Origin: Calvatia gigantea
Taxonomy: Eukaryota; Basidiomycota; Agaricomycetes; Agaricales; Lycoperdaceae
Assembly (NCBI GenBank): GCA_025093985.1
Contig: JACAAK010000020.1
Location: 124,001 to 188,000 of the forward strand
DNA: 64,000 nucleotides
Reading direction: 5' to 3'
Of the stretch, positions 33,170 to 46,424 are shown piece by piece. A model generated the notes under the pieces. That model did not search any database, had not been told where the DNA came from, and saw nothing but the letters and a program-made list of their open reading frames with translations. Made by a program: the position numbers and the translations under genes. Each line of letters begins with the position of its first letter. Positions within the stretch are counted from its first letter, which is position 1.

Positions 33170-36100
33170 GTAAGGAAAAATCTTAGAGTGTTCAAAGGTC
33201 TAGGCTTAGAAGGATAAGAGGAATGAAAGTCTACAAGAAGTTCAGCTGCATGTGTTAGCTCAGTAGCAGGTAACCAGGAAGACTCTTCTTCAGTGTCTTC
33301 ATAACCTAACTAGATGACTTTGTACAAAAGCTTGCAAGCTCAATGGCAGTCAATTTTCGAGTCAACAATATGAGCAATTTCATACTCCAGTTCACCTTCA
33401 ACAGCGACAGGTGGGAGAGGTGGCTCAGAGCAGCCATCAAAGGTATTGGGTGTGGCAGGTTCTAGCATAGAGACATGGAAAACTAGGTGAATAGTGTGAA
33501 GTGAGTCAGGGAGTCTGAGAGTAAATGAGATGGAACCCAGTTGTGCTATAATTTCGTAAGGACCAAGATACTTCTCAGAGAGCTTTTTGGATGGCTGAGT
33601 TGTGCAGAAGAACTTGGCCTTGATGAAGACTTTCTGACCAATGGTGAAGTCAGGCGAAGGAAGTCTGTGGGCATCTGCAGATGTCTAGTAATGTCCTTGA
33701 GCAAGCTTGATCTCAGCCTTTAGCATGTCATGGAGTTCATTGAGGTCAACAACTGAATTGTTGGGCCCACCTAGAAGCTAAATCTCTCTTGGGGTAAACT
33801 ATGATGTTTGGGTGATAACCTTTGTTAGCAAAGAATGGAGAAACACCAGTCATGGAATTAGGAGCATTGTTGTAAGTGAACTCAGCTAGTGGAAGTAATT
33901 CTGCCCAGTTGTCCTGCTGATAATTGCAGTAGACACAAATGTATTGCTCAAGGGTCTGGTTGGTCCATTTGGTCTGTCTGTCACCTTCAGGATGATAACC
34001 TGAAGTGAAATGCAACTTCATGTCCAGTGCTTTTCCAAGCAACCAGAAGAAGTGTGAGACAAACTCAGAGCTGCAATCAGACATGATGTGTTTGGGAACA
34101 CTGTGCTTCAAGAATACATGAATGACAAATAGTCAGGCCAACTCAGCTGATGTGATCATGTTGTGGATAGAAATGAACAGGAATTGTTTGGTGAGTCTGT
34201 TGATGATAATGAGAATAGTATCAAACTCAGAGGAGATAGGGAGCTTCTCAATGAAGTCTGTAGAGATAGAGTTCCAGGGTCATTCAGGGATGGGGAGTTG
34301 CTTGAGAAGTCCATATGGCCTGTGGCACTGCGGTTTAGATTGCATACAAGTGACACATGACTTACAGAAGTCCTTGACAGCTGACCAGATGTCAGGCCAA
34401 GTATAGTCTCTGCAGATGAGTTCAAGGGTCTTGTTCTGACTGAAGTAGCCAGAGAGAATGTGATCATATTTGTACTGTAAGACTCAAAGTCATAACTTGT
34501 TAGCATCAGGTACATAAATCCTGTCATCAAGGTGGAGAAAACTAGCCAAGTTGATGGACCATTGTCCTTCTGGTTTCGCTATGTGAGCAGCTGTGGACAG
34601 GTCAAGCAGGAGAGCTGAGAGGATATCAGAGTGGAGTTGATCAAGGTCAATGATTGTGGCTGTGTGAAGGGAAGGGGCATATAGGTATGTAGTGTGGACA
34701 GAGGCTGAAAGTTGTTCATAAGTAAAGACAGGTCTGAAGTTGTGAGAATTGACCATAGTGTAGTCATTATTCCCCTCTTTAGAGTAGATGTCCCATCATC
34801 TAGTAAGAGTGTTAGGCTTTGTTCCTAGTTGACTGGAGCAAAAGTGAATCATGAGGTTGAACTGGAAGAGGAACTCAGACTAGCAGGCTTGGCGGTGGGT
34901 AAGGATTTTCATGGTACAGAAGTATTCTAGATTCTTGTGATCAGTAACAACATCAATCACAAGAGGGGCACCTTCAAAGTAGTACTGCCAAATCCTGAAA
35001 GCTTCATATATAGCCAGGAGTTTCTTGTCATGGGTATCATAATTCAGCTTGGCTGGACTAAAGGTGTGGGAGTGGAATGCCATGGGGTGAACTTCACCAT
35101 CCTCAGTAATGATAGAGAAGATGGCTGCTAGTGTGTAGTCAGATGTGTCAGTCTTGACAATGATCTGAGCATCAGGTATCCAGTGAGTGAGAACAGGTAC
35201 TGAGATAAGGGCATCCTTCAATGATGTGAAAGCTTCTCAACAGTCATCACCAAACTTCCACACCATGTCCTTTTGGGTGAGGCAGGTCAGTGGAACAATG
35301 ATGTCAGAGTAATTGTAGATGAAACAACAGTAGAAGTTAGTGAAGCCAAGGAAGGACTATATGTTCTTGACCTTCTTTGGTTTGGGCCAGTCCTGGATGA
35401 TCTTGACATTTTCCTCAGACATTCTGAGACCTTTGGGGGAGAGGACGTAGCCAAGGTATTCAACAGTATCAGATTTGAACTCACACTTATCCATATGGGT
35501 GTAGAGGCCATGTTTGTGGAGCTACTTTAATACATCCTTAACCTGCTTGCAGTGGTTGCTGAGGTTGTTGGAGTAGATGAGGATATCGTCAAGATAAACT
35601 ATAATGCAAACATTTAGAAGATCCTTGAAGATGTCATTCATGAACCGCTGGAAAGCAACAGGTGCGTTAATGAGGCCAAAGGGCATAACAAGCCATTTGA
35701 ACAAGCTGTAGCAGGTCCGAAAGGCTGTCTTCCATTCATTACCAGCTGTAACATGAACAAGGTGGTAAGTGTGGTGGAGGTTGATCTTGGTGTAGATACA
35801 GGCTTTGCATAGAGAGTCAAGTAGGTCAGATATGAGTAGAAGAGGATAGCAATCCTTCTTCATGATATGGTTGAGACCTTGGAAGTTGACACAGAATCAG
35901 AGGGAGCCATCCTTCTTCTTGACAAAAAGGACTGGAGCTCCATGAGAGGAGTTGGAAGGGCAGATGAAGCCAATGGCAAGGTTTTCCTCAATGAATTCAC
36001 AGAGGGCCTCCAGTTCAGTCTGGGACAGAGAGTAGATAGTATTAATAGGAGGTTGGCCACCTTCTTCCAGATTGATTTGGAGGTTATAGGGTCTATGTTC

Positions 36101-36890
36101 AGCAAGTATGTTAGCCTTTGCTTTACTGAAAATGTTAGCAAACTCATGATATGCTTTGGAGATGTTAGACCAATCATCAGGTTCCTTGTTGATGGCAGCT
36201 GAAGTGGCTGACACCAACGGGTCATTGAGGTTAAGGCTAAATTGAACTGAACCAGGAATGTATGTGGCATGCAGGAATGCAACAGCATTCACCAGAGAGA
36301 TATGGGGATGTATGGAGCCAGAGGGCAGAGAGGACTGTAGATCTATAGGAGCAGGTGCAGCCAAAATGGGCACCAAGGAGTGTGTGGACGCAGCAGAGGC
36401 AGTCACAACACATGGAGGAGTGACAGGATTTTCAAGCTGTAGTGGTCAGAAAGTAATACTGCCCAAGGCCCAGTCAATCAACAGATTGTAGTGGGTGAGC
36501 CAGTTGTATCCCAGAACCACAGAGCAAGAAGAGTTGAGTCTAGTGACAAAGAAGTCCAGAGTCATAGATTCACCACAGCCAAAGATGACAGGGATTTTCA
36601 CAAGTTCAGTAATAAAAGTACTAGAAGAATCATTGAAAAGACAGAGCTCAACAGAAGGAATAGGTGAGGTCAGGAGGTCATGAGAGTGGATAAAGTCAAT
36701 ATCCACAAAGCAGTGTGTAGAGCCACTATCAATGAGGGCCTTGAATGGGTATCGGAGGGGGAGTAGATGAGTGAGGAGGAGATAGACAGTTGAAAGAAGT
36801 TGGGATCAGAAAGAGTGGATGTGTTGAGTCAGAAACACTCTGTGGCACAAGTGAGTACAATGTGGTCCTCAGCTAGTGCAGAGTCTTGAG
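33170..36890 (-). pseudogene. C2 pol: protease, RT, RNase H, integrase, chromodomain-like
   Basis: Protease [13 protein letters not shown] lies near 36740-36700 and [10 protein letters not shown] near 36520. RT runs from about 36250 to 35400, with FVKKKDGSL near 35915 and YLDD at 35584-35595. RNase H has VKTDTSDYTLAAI near 35160. The integrase finger is near 34470-34330 (CNLNR region), core motifs include SDCSSEFVSH near 34085, and YHPEGDRQT lies near 33990. The C-terminal chromodomain-like region (33420-33200) is degenerate, with a stop in place of its Trp region. Stops are mostly at former CGA or TGG codons, and the frame is otherwise long. Confidence 0.86.
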
Positions 36891-36899
36891 GACTGCTAC

Positions 36900-38300
36900 T
36901 TAGTTTCCTGAACTCTTGTCAGAGTTCCTGTCAACCACCTCAGTGAGTCAGGCCACAGCCTTCATGGCCGAGGCAGCTTTCTTCCTGTACTCACTCACCT
37001 TGTGTCCTATGTTTCTGCAGAACAGACACAGGTTATTGTCCAAGCACCATTTGTGCTCATCAGTAGTCAGCTTGCCATCCTTGCTGAGCTTGTCGGTCAA
37101 ATCAGGCTTTACTGATGAAGTGGACTTTGAGGTAGAAGAGGAGGGGGTAGCAGTGGATGTTGAGGGTTTGGAGTTGTTGCCCTTGTTGCTGGTGTTGTTG
37201 GGCTTGTTGCTAGTGCTGCTGGTGTTGTTGGTGTTGTTGGTGGATGAGGACAGGTTCTGGCCAGGCCTCCTACTAATAGAAGTGGATGCTGTTTCAGCAG
37301 CCAACTTTGCCCAAGTCTTTTCATGCTGACACTCCTAGTAACAGTTATCAAAGAGGAGAGTAATCTCCCACATCAGGACAAAAGTGGTGGGCTTACCAGT
37401 GGGGTGACTGGATAGGGAGTCCTGGAGACAATCTGGGAGCCTTTTGTAGTATCAGTGGCAGAGCACCTCATCATTCCAATTGAGCTGTGACAATAGCCAC
37501 ATGAACTTGACATTGTAGTTCGTGATTTTGTCAAAGTGTTTCATCCAAAGGTTGTCTAAAAGTTTAGCAGATTCACTGTATAGATCTGCAATCCCAAAAT
37601 TGGTTTTTAGCTCTAGGACAAAAAGGTCCCAGTTGGAGGTCCATGGATGGACAGTGCCAAGAGTCTCCTCTTGGTCAATAGCTGTCTTGAACCATTGGAG
37701 AGCAGTATCAGTCAAATAGGTGAGTGTGAAGTTCACCTTATTATTGTCAGCCAGGAAGAGTGAGGGGTTGAAGTGAAAGTAGAGCTGACATTGGAACAGA
37801 AACTGATGTAGTTCCTTGGAGTTAGCACCATTGAATGTGTTAGGTTCACAGGCCTTGGTGTGGGGGGTTCAGGGTACTTAGGGTGGCTAAGAATGGGCCT
37901 GATCATCTAACTTGTTGGCCAAAAGTACAATGGCTTCCACCATTGTCAAACCTTGGTGTTGGGGATTTGGGGCACCATCATCACCAGCATTACTGTCAGG
38001 AGGGGCTTCACCATCATCACCACCATCATTACCATCTCCAGGATCTGGGGGTCCCTCATTGAAAGGGTCCTGATTCTAGTTCTCACCTTGGTCAGGTAAC
38101 CAGTCCTCATCATTTTCATGATCAGGATTGGGCCCTTTCTACAAGACCTCTTTGAAGGGGGTTCTTTGGAGTGCTACTACTGGAGAAGCTTTGCATTGAG
38201 GGGTTCTATAGGAAAGTGGTGTAGTAGCCTTCCGGCTTTTAACAACAGAAGCCTTCTGGGCTTTGGAAGTGGTTTGTGACCTGGTCATCATGGTAGGCAT
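36900..38300 (-). pseudogene. C2 gag
   Basis: ATG at 38300 (MPTMMTRSQTTSKAQK) opens a basic N-terminus. An acidic Asp/Gly/Pro-rich stretch follows (about 38110-37960), then a capsid-like region (about 37890-37440, TALQWFKTAIDQEE). Next is an Asn/Ser/Thr-rich linker (37300-37120) and one zinc knuckle (CLFCRNIGHKVSEY, about 37030-36990) in which the last Cys is Tyr. The stop TAA is at 36902-36900. TAG and TGA interruptions occur in the acidic part. Confidence 0.83.
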
Positions 38301-38342
38301 AGTAATGAGTGATAAAGGGACAAGGAAATGACAGAGGAGTGG

Positions 38343-38353
38343 AGTCTGATTAT
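38343..38353 (-). promoter_or_regulatory. C2 primer binding site, self-priming type
   Basis: The plus strand reads AGTCTGATTAT, so the element strand reads ATAATCAGACT starting 2 nt after the LTR. Its 11-nt complement is in the LTR at 38590-38600, 34 nt from the TATA box (38634-38627). The pairing is perfect, and the same word is in C1. Confidence 0.75.
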
Positions 38354-38355
38354 AC

Positions 38356-38751
38356 TGTTATGATTGGGTTATGTGGGATATCAGCTGAAGGTTAGCTGCC
38401 AGATACATCAGGTGAGAACATACTGAGCAGGTGAAATCAGATGAGTACAAGATTTGGACTGAGCAGCTTCAACATATGTGTTGCACCTTTCTGCTGTTGT
38501 CAAAGTCCATATTTCAGGAAGGAGTAGGGTTGGAGGGTCAGAGGAACAGAGACAGAGAGGAACAGGATCAGAGGGCATAATTATGGTCAATAATCAGACT
38601 AAGGATTTACAAGCATGGGGACTAAGTTTATATACTAGTCTGAAAAGCAGGAAGTACAAAAGTAATGGTGAATGAAGAATGGATGGCCACCCTCAGCAGC
38701 TGTCTAACAAGACACTGGGATCAAGTTCTAACTATAAGGCAATAGTGGAGG
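38356..38751 (-). repeat. C2 5' LTR, truncated
   Basis: Begins TGTTATGATTGGG and follows the C LTR to gcaatagtggagg, where the copia1 LTR starts at 38752. The missing ~150 bp is not found on the far side of copia1 in this window. Confidence 0.87.
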
Positions 38752-39166
38752 TGTTGAGATGAGTACACTATGGCAGCTAATGTGCTAGTAGTGGAGGGTA
38801 ATCATACTCACTGGGATTGTTGAGATGTGCATTGTAAACAGTTGCTAAAGGATATCTTAGAGGTAGGATGAAAGGAAGACTTAATTGTCTAAGGAGAGTA
38901 CACATACTACATGGGGTTTATATACATAAAGTCCCTGGTCTGTGTGCCATTCTACCTATAAAGGTGAGGTCTTATTTGCCAGTAGCATATACAGAGCATA
39001 ATGCATACTACACATGTATCTAATAGACCATGTAACCAGCAACCTAGAGTGCGGTCTAGTACTGTGTCCATAGCTTGTTATCTCACTTCTAATAGTGAAG
39101 TACTCGAGACCTGTTTCAGCTATGAATTGACTGAACCAACATAGTGGTACAGATTGAGATTCAACA
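38752..39166 (-). repeat. Copia1 3' LTR (415 bp)
   Basis: On the minus strand it runs TGTTGAATCTC to CTCATCTCAACA. It is preceded in the element direction by the purine tract CAAGTGAGGAGGAG (39167-39180 on the opposite strand), typical of copia. It matches the solo LTR at 30959-31372. Confidence 0.9.
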
Positions 39167-39174
39167 CTCCTCCT

Positions 39175-41386
39175 CACTTGAGGAAGAGAGATCAATGCTT
39201 CAACGATTGAGTGGCTTTATCCCATGCTTCGATGTCAGAACCAAAAATAAGTCCTAGCTCAGGACAGAAGAGGTTTATTTTGGTTACACCAAGATTCTTT
39301 GTAAAGATATTGGTGGGATTGTCTTGTGAGGACACATCACCAATAATAATTATTCCCTTCTTGACTAATTCTCACACATAGTGGTAATGAATATCCATGT
39401 GCTTTGACCGTTTTTTAACAATGGAATTTTCAGTCCAGAATTTGGACCCATCGTTGTTGCCATAGAAAATAGGAGTTGGGTGCTCGATACTGAGCTCCTC
39501 CAGAAGCTGTGACAGCCATTTCACTTGTTGTGAAGCATCAGACAGTTCTTTATATTCTGCTTCAGTGGATGAAAGTGAAATCATCTTCTGTCACTGTGAA
39601 GTCCAGGTAATTGCACTGGATGCAAGCATACAGATGTTTCCCAAAATAAATTGGCAGGTTTCAGTATCTTGAGCCCAATCTGAGTCACTTAAGCATTCCA
39701 ATGTCAGATTTCCCAGTATTGCCTTCATATTTCAATGCATAGTTCCTTGTCATGGACAAGTACTTTAATATATGAATTCCGGTGTGATAGTGTTCAGGTG
39801 CAAGGTTAGCGGCATGTTGTGCCAGCTTAACTATAGCAAAGGCTACATATGTCGGGCCTAGTACCAATCATTAAGTACATTAAAGAACCAACCAATTGTT
39901 GGTACTTTTGATGGAAGGGGGCAGAAGCAGTCTCCTTGTTCATTATGAACTGGAAGCTAGCAGGCAATGGCATTTTAGCTGTGGCAGACTGTGGAACTTG
40001 GAAGCACTCAAGAATCTTATCCAAGTACTTGACTTGCTGGATGAAGACCTGTTGCTTGGAGCAATTCCTTGAGATTTTCATCCCAAGAAATTCTTCACAG
40101 GGACTATGGTCTCTGCATTCCCACTTTTTAGTGAATTTTCCCTTCAACTCTTTGAGGAGGGGGGAATTCTTTTGACCCAAGAAATTTATGTCATCAATGT
40201 AGACAATGGTGACTATCAGCTCATTAGTCTTCGGATGTCTGTAAAAATACACAGCATAGTCAGATTTGCAGTGGGTAAAGCCCAGCTCAATCATAGATTG
40301 GTGCAATTCCTTCTACCACTGGCGGCTAGCCTGTTTAAGGCTATATATGGCATGCTTAAGTCTCCATACTTTCCCCTCTTGCCCAGGAAGTTGAAACCCT
40401 TTGGGCTGTTCCATGTAGATCTCCTCATTTAGTTTGCCATAAAGATAGGCAGTTTTTACATCAATGCTATACATATCCCAATCATGGATTGCAGCAAGTG
40501 CAAAGCTTACACACACAGACTCATAGTGGACAACTGGTGAGAATAACTCGTTGTAGTCGATGCCTTCAACTTGCAAGAATCCCTTTGTGACTAGGCGAGC
40601 TCGTAAGCAGCCATCTGACTTTTCAAGAAATACCCAACAGTTTTTAACTATCTTCCTTCCTTTTGGTAAATCCACTAATTCATACACTCCACGTTTCTTC
40701 AACACATTGAGTTCCTCAATACATACAGCCATCCATTTTGCCTTGACAGGCTCAGGAAGCTTCAGCATGTCACAGAAAGTTTCAGGCTCTCCATATGCAG
40801 TATTATGAACCATCTGTATCAAGAAATTGATTAACTTTACTCCTTCCTCAATGACAAGCTTATCAATATCCATGTCATGTGCATTGTGAGACATTGGATC
40901 ATAAAGTGGATTTTCAGGCATAGGTGGCAGTTCCAGACATGGAGGGAGCTGAAATGGAGGTAAATCAAAGGGTTGTGGCAGGTACTACTCAGCACAAGCC
41001 CTCTGTCTCATGTATTCAGGATGGTTAGTCCTTGTTCTCTGCTCACGAATGACTTCATCCGGAGGGACATTGATGTATATGTGCTGTCTTTGCCTCTGCT
41101 GCTCTTGTCAGTGAGTCCTATCGATTTCTCTTTCAATGGAAATTGGACACCAATACTCTCCATAGGTATTACCAGGTCTTACAGGTGGCCTGCCCTGTCA
41201 TTCAGAACAATGTGGCTCTACCTGGTCTGGACCAACAGTACAACACTTGGGAACAGGAATTGGGAAATCTTCATTTGTTTGATCCCATACTTCCCTATCC
41301 ACTTGCCAGTCTCTGCTATCATCCTCAGGCTCCTCCTCAACAGTCGTTCCATGTGAACATGGCAACTCAGGTGGGGGTACCCAAGG
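39175..41386 (-). pseudogene. Copia1 pol, RT and RNase H part
   Basis: Read right to left: the RT domain (40921-40313) has the typical copia signatures WMAVCIEELNVL, NCWVF, RARLVTKGFLQVEGIDY, VKTAYLYGKLNEEIYMEQP and YSLKQASRQW. It continues at 40306-39827 with the catalytic YIDDI (usually YVDDM) and EFLGMKI. RNase H lies at 39867-39372, with SLSSTEAEYKEL and the terminal KRSKHMDIHYHY motif. A few frame changes (near 40310, 39850 and 39600) and the 5-bp duplication of A4 at the right edge break it. The integrase part continues at 47746. Confidence 0.88.
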
Positions 41387-41391
41387 TGGCA

Positions 41392-41698
41392 TGTTGTGAA
41401 CTTTCACCTATTCTTACTCGCTCTGTACTTGTCTGCATTCTACTCCATCTTGTACCTGTTTCACCTATTCTAGTCCAGTGATCTCCGGGTATTAACCCCC
41501 AGTAACTACCACACCATTGTCATCGGACATTTCATGTAGTCATCTCCATCCATTCAACTGGATGTCTATCATATTTAAGCATACATACATACTCTTGTAT
41601 TCTGTACACTTAACTATCTCTTGTTCTCTTTCCCTTACTCACCCTCAAGTCTTAGCCTAAGTTGCAACCTGAGGTTTACTCAGACTAAGGTTGTAACA
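41392..41698 (+). repeat. A4 5' LTR (307 bp)
   Basis: TGTTGTGAAC to TTGTAACA. TATTTAAG at 41572-41579 is followed 34 nt later by ACACTTAACTA (41606-41616), the predicted RNA start. Confidence 0.93.
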
Positions 41699-41700
41699 TT

Positions 41701-41711
41701 TGGTTAAGTGT
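41701..41711 (+). promoter_or_regulatory. A4 primer binding site, self-priming type
   Basis: TGGTTAAGTGT lies 2 nt after the LTR. It pairs with 10 of 11 bases of ACACTTAACTA in the 5' LTR. The single exception is a C-to-T change that would still pair as G-U in RNA. Confidence 0.7.
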
Positions 41712-41777
41712 CCCCACCTCACCTTGCAAGGAGTAGGCTGAAACAGGCCTGAACAGGAGCAACCCAGGAGCTAGTAT

Positions 41778-42902
41778 ATGAGCTCGAACCCAGACGAATA
41801 CAGAGAACCAAATCTCGAAGTCACTAACAATGAATCTGAGACATCAGACAAAGAAGAAACAGGGAACCCTGAACTACCTGAAGAACCAACTGGAGAAACG
41901 CATGGCAAACCCAGAGTAAACCCAATAGAAGAAGAAGTCTTATTAGAACTTCTAAATGAACTCAACCTAGCAGAGGAAGAGTTAGTCCATCAGAAGAAAT
42001 CAGATGAATCAAGCTCAGACAAAACAGAATCAGAAACCGACTCCAACATGACTGACAATGCAGTAGTACCTGCAACAACACCCAGTGGGAAAGGCCTAGT
42101 GCCAGACCAGGGGTTTTTTGATGGCACCCGTAGCAAGTTCGACGACTGGTGGAGAGCAATGACACTCTTCATGAAGTTCAACAAGATAGTCTCAGCAGAC
42201 AACAAAGCTATAGCAGTCCTAGCTAGGCTGCAAGGAGGAACTGCAGGAGCATACACAGCCATAAGAGCACCAGCCATCCTAGAATCCGAAGATTCAGTAG
42301 ACTGGAAGGTCTTCTCCGAGGAATTTAGAAGGACCTTCTCAAATGATGCCTCAAACAGTAAGGCAGAATGGCAGATTGAAAAATTCAAATAAGAAAACTG
42401 AAACACTGCCAACTACCTAATCAAATTTGAAGTTTTGAAAAGCAAAGCCAAGACCAATAGCAAGCATGCCATATTCCTACTTAGGAAAAAAGCCTGACAG
42501 GATATCATACATATGATCACCGGCTATCCACCTTCAGCCAGACCAGACATATATGCGGAATGGAAAGAAGCCATACTCTCTGTCAGACAAGGATATGAAG
42601 CATCCAAGTATCGTGGAGACAAGAAAACAAACACCAGCATCACCTACAGAGGAATGGGAGAGCCAATGGAGATAGGAAGCTGATGCCATATTTTCAATGC
42701 TGAAGGGAAACCTAAATGCTATAATTGTGGCATTTTCGGACATATGGCCAAAGATTGCAAGAAACCCAAGGGGCTGACTTGCTACAACTGCAGAAAGACA
42801 GGCCACATAGCAAAAGCCTGCACTGCACCAAAGAAGGTACAGATCTGAGGAGTAGAGGAGATTGACAAAGAAAAGAAGGATTTTTCTAAAGATTCCAAGT
42901 AG
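41778..42902 (+). pseudogene. A4 gag (375 codons, few stops)
   Basis: The frame runs from ATG 41778 to TAG 42900-42902 with no indel (1,125 nt). The acidic N-terminal ~120 residues are followed by a capsid-like domain (DDWWRAMTLFMKFNKIV onward). Two CCHC knuckles follow at about 42717-42760 and 42780-42822 (CYNCGIFGHMAKDC; CYNCRKTGHIAKAC). An acidic Lys/Asp tail closes it. In-frame stops (TAA 42390, TGA 42400, TGA 42496, TGA 42682, TGA 42847) are single-base changes, several at CGA or CAA/CAG codons. The protein would assemble particles and bind RNA. Confidence 0.9.
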
Positions 42903-45900
42903 GTGCTATCTCAAGAGTCAAAAAGCTTGTATCTAGGATATCAGACAAATTCTACATGATTCCTCAGAGAAGAAAGTGCAAACTAAACCTAAAAGGAAAA
43001 ATACAAACGGCGGAAAAAGAAATAATGGTGGACACGATTGTCAACTCAGGGTATACAACCAGCAGCATCAGCAAAAAACTGGTAGATGAAGAAAAACTCC
43101 CCACTCGAAAACTGGAACAACAGATCTTAGTACTAAATGCAGATGGGACACCAAACCAGGGCGGAAAAGTAACAGAAACAGCCACAATTGACATAGACAT
43201 TCAAGGACATAAAGAACGGATCAAAGTGTCAGTTGTGCAACTACAAGACCATGTAGAGGTCTTTCTAGGACATGACTGGCTGGTCAAACACAACCTGGAA
43301 GTAGATTGGAATAATGGAGAAATCAAATTCACCCGGTGTCCACAGAACTGCCAATTCCCCCACTGAAACATTCCCATTACAGAAAAAATATGGAGCATGG
43401 CCACTACAGAAGATTTATGGGAAGAAGAAGAGTAACTGGACCCAACCAAACCAGAGGATTTACCAGACTACGTACAACCATTCAAGTATCTGTTCAACAA
43501 AACAATGTTTGACAAACTCCCAGAATGAACTGAATGGGATCACGAAATAATCCTAACTGAGGACACCCTGAAGGAGATAAGCACAGGAACTTACAACATG
43601 ATAGTCAAAGAACAAGACGAACTCAAAGCATTCATCAAAGAGAACCTAGAATCAGGACGAATACGGCCATCGAAATCCCCATATGCAGCACCAACCTTCT
43701 TCATCCCCAAGAAGGACAGATCAAAGAGATTAATTCAGGACTATAGGCAATTAAACAACATGGTAATCAAGGACAAAACGCCATTGCCAAGAATTGGCGA
43801 GGTAATCAACAAACTTAGAAAGGCCAAGTATTTCAACAAACTTGATATCATCTGGGGATATAACAACGTTAGGATCAAGGAAGGAGACAAATGGAAAGCT
43901 GCATTTCTCACCAACGAAGGGCTCTTCAAGCCAACAGTCATGTATTTTGGACTCAGCAACTCACCAGGAACCTTCTCCAGAATGATGACAAGCATCTTCC
44001 ATGACCTACTGCAGAATGGAGATATTGTGAACTATATGGATGACTTCGCCATTCCTGGTGACACCAAGGAGCAACTAAGAGAATGGACAGTACAGTTTCT
44101 GGAGCATGCAGTACAATACAATCTGTGTTTCAAACAAACCAAATGCATCTTTGATGTAGAAGAAATCCCTATGTTAGGAGTCAAAGTAGGACATGGGTGA
44201 ATTGAAATGGAAGAAGAAAAGGTCAAATTGGTACAAGACTGGCCAGAGCTGAAAAACACAAAAGGAGTAGAAAGGTTTCTTGGCTTTGCCAACTACTATC
44301 GACATTTTATAATAAACTTCAGCAAGATCGCTGGACCACTAAACAAACTCAAGGGAGCAGCCACATGGGAATGGAACCAAGAACACCAAACAGCTTTCGA
44401 TCACCTTAAAAGATGCATCACTGAAGAACCTGTGTTAACCCTGCCACAAAGACAAGGGCAATTCAGGATAGAAGTCGACGCATCAGACTATGTGTTAGGA
44501 GGTGTGCTATCCCAGTTACAGGAGGGCAAATGGCACCCAATTGCCTTCACATCACAAATGCTATCACCGGCAGAACATAATTATGAAATATACGACAAGG
44601 AGCTACAGTACTAGCCATCATCCATGCCCTAAAGAAATAGAGACACTACCTGTTGGATGCGGAGGAAAAATTTGAAATCTGGACCTGACCACAAAAATTT
44701 GAAATACTACCGAGAACTGCAAAAGCTGAACGGACGACAAGCTCAATGATACCTACACCTACAGGATTACAACTTCACACTGTGACACATACCTGGGAAA
44801 ACAAACACGAAGGCCAACTTATTATCATGAATCCACCTAATACCAGAGGAACAAGAAGACAAACTAGTCACTATGATCCAGGAAAGTTGGCTGCAAAAGG
44901 AGAACACTGATGACACAGTGCTCTTATGAGCAGAACTATTCCTCAAACCAACATTCCTAGAACAGATCTGAAACAAGCCCCAGTGCGAGACACAGTCCTC
45001 ACCGAATTAAGAAAGCCAGAGTCCAAGCTTGCCAATGAACATGGAATCATCTACAGACAAAATAGCGCATACATCCCACCTGACCCAAAGCTACAAGAAG
45101 AAATCCTAACACAGTACCATGACATGCCAGATGTAGGCCACCTGGGCCAACACAGAATGATGGAACTAATCAGCCATGACTATTGGTGGCCAACAATGTG
45201 AAAGGATGTGAAAAAATATATCCAAGGGTACCAAGCCTGCCAAAGGAATAAGACAAGAACAACACCACTCAAATCACTACTACACCCCCTCCCAGTCCCA
45301 AATGGACCTTGGGAAGAAATCAGCATTGATATGATCAGACCACTACTGGAGTCAAAAGGGAAAGATGCAATACTGGTTGTTGTAGACTGCTTCACAAAAA
45401 TGATATGGCTTATAGTGACCACCACGGATGTTTCATCCAAGATATTGCAAAGATATATCGGGATGAAATATGGAAGCTACATGGACTACTGAGGAAAGTA
45501 CTCAGTGACTGAGGACCTCAATTCACATCAGAATTCACCAAAGAACTATTCAAGGGGCTCAGCATAGAGCGCAACCTATCAACAGCATACCACCTACAAA
45601 CAGATGGCCAAACAGAATGCATCAACAGAGAAGTAGAAACATACATCCGCTTATACTGCAATTATAACCAGGACGACTGGGCAGAATGGCTCTCCATTGC
45701 AGAATTTCAGTATAACAACAAACAGCATGGAGGAACCCAAGTAACACCATTCTTCCTAAACTACAGAAGAAACCCATGGAAAGGGAAAAACGAACTGCCA
45801 ACAAACAACCCAGCAGCCACGGGTTTCCTAAAGGAGCTTCAGACTGCCTGAGATGATGCCTCATCAGCACTACAAGCATACCAAGAAAAGATGAAACAGC

Positions 45901-46418
45901 AATATAACCATAATAAGACCCACACCAAAACATACCAAATAGGTGATGTAGTGTGGCTGGAGAACACAAACATCCATACCAATCAAGCATCAAAGAAGCT
46001 AGGCCAAAAATGGTATGGCCCTTTCCTTATTAAGGAGAAGATAGGAGAAGCGGCATATCGGCTAACATTGTCAGACAGATGGGCCATCCATGATGTATTC
46101 AATGAGCAGCTCCTGTCACTAGCCCACAAGGCCAAGTTCCCAAGCCAGAAACAGCCATCAGCACCTGAACCGATCATCATCAACAATGAAGAGGAGTATA
46201 AAGTAGAGGAAATCTATGGATAAAGGAAACATGGAAGGGGCTATCAATTCCTAGTCCACTGGAAGAGATACAGCAATGAAGAAGATACGTGGACAGTGGA
46301 ATCCAACCTGGCAAATGCTCAGGACGCAATAGCAGACTACCAAAAGAGGCATCTGGAGGATACCCATAAAAAAGGGGGTAGAAGAAACAAAAAATCATCA
46401 CCAAACCAAAGAAACTAG
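42903..46418 (+). pseudogene. A4 pol: protease, RT, RNase H, integrase, chromodomain
   Basis: The protease starts in the -1 frame. The active site is NSG near 43043 and LGHDWL lies near 43267-43284. RT is open from 43598 to 44200, with YMDD at 44033-44044. The Arg codon that is TGA in A1-A3 is CAA (44135-44137) here. RNase H is at 44480-44700 (VDASDYVLGGVLSQ). The integrase finger is at about 45130-45245, with its first Cys changed to Tyr (GYQACQRNK). The first catalytic Asp is kept (SIDMI, about 45326). TGA follows SD at about 45510. The chromodomain lies at 46188-46350, EEYKVEEI and FLVHWKRYSNEEDTW, with the usual cage Tyr/Trp. Frameshifts near 44604, 44680 and 45440 and several TGA stops inactivate it. 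Confidence 0.9.
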
Positions 46419-46424
46419 CCAAAC

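Larger units (their letters stand above)
30953..38751 (-). mobile_element. Ty3/gypsy family C copy C2, both LTRs damaged
   Basis: The minus-strand element has gag, pol and the antisense accessory gene. Its 3' LTR begins at 30953 (TGTTAT), is split by a solo copia LTR (30959-31372), and resumes at 31373. That LTR then stops near 31808, where about 200 bp of the equivalent C1 sequence is deleted, including the polypurine tract and the first ~115 bp of the LTR in the sense direction. The 5' LTR (38356-38751) is cut by the copia1 LTR at 38752. Coding frames are long with few indels but many CpG-type changes. Confidence 0.88.

Noticed and set aside
37100..37330. Plus-strand Leu/Val-rich frame that looks like a membrane protein
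   Set aside because: Antisense of the Asn/Ser/Thr-rich Gag linker of C2. The matching region of C1 also gives such shadows.
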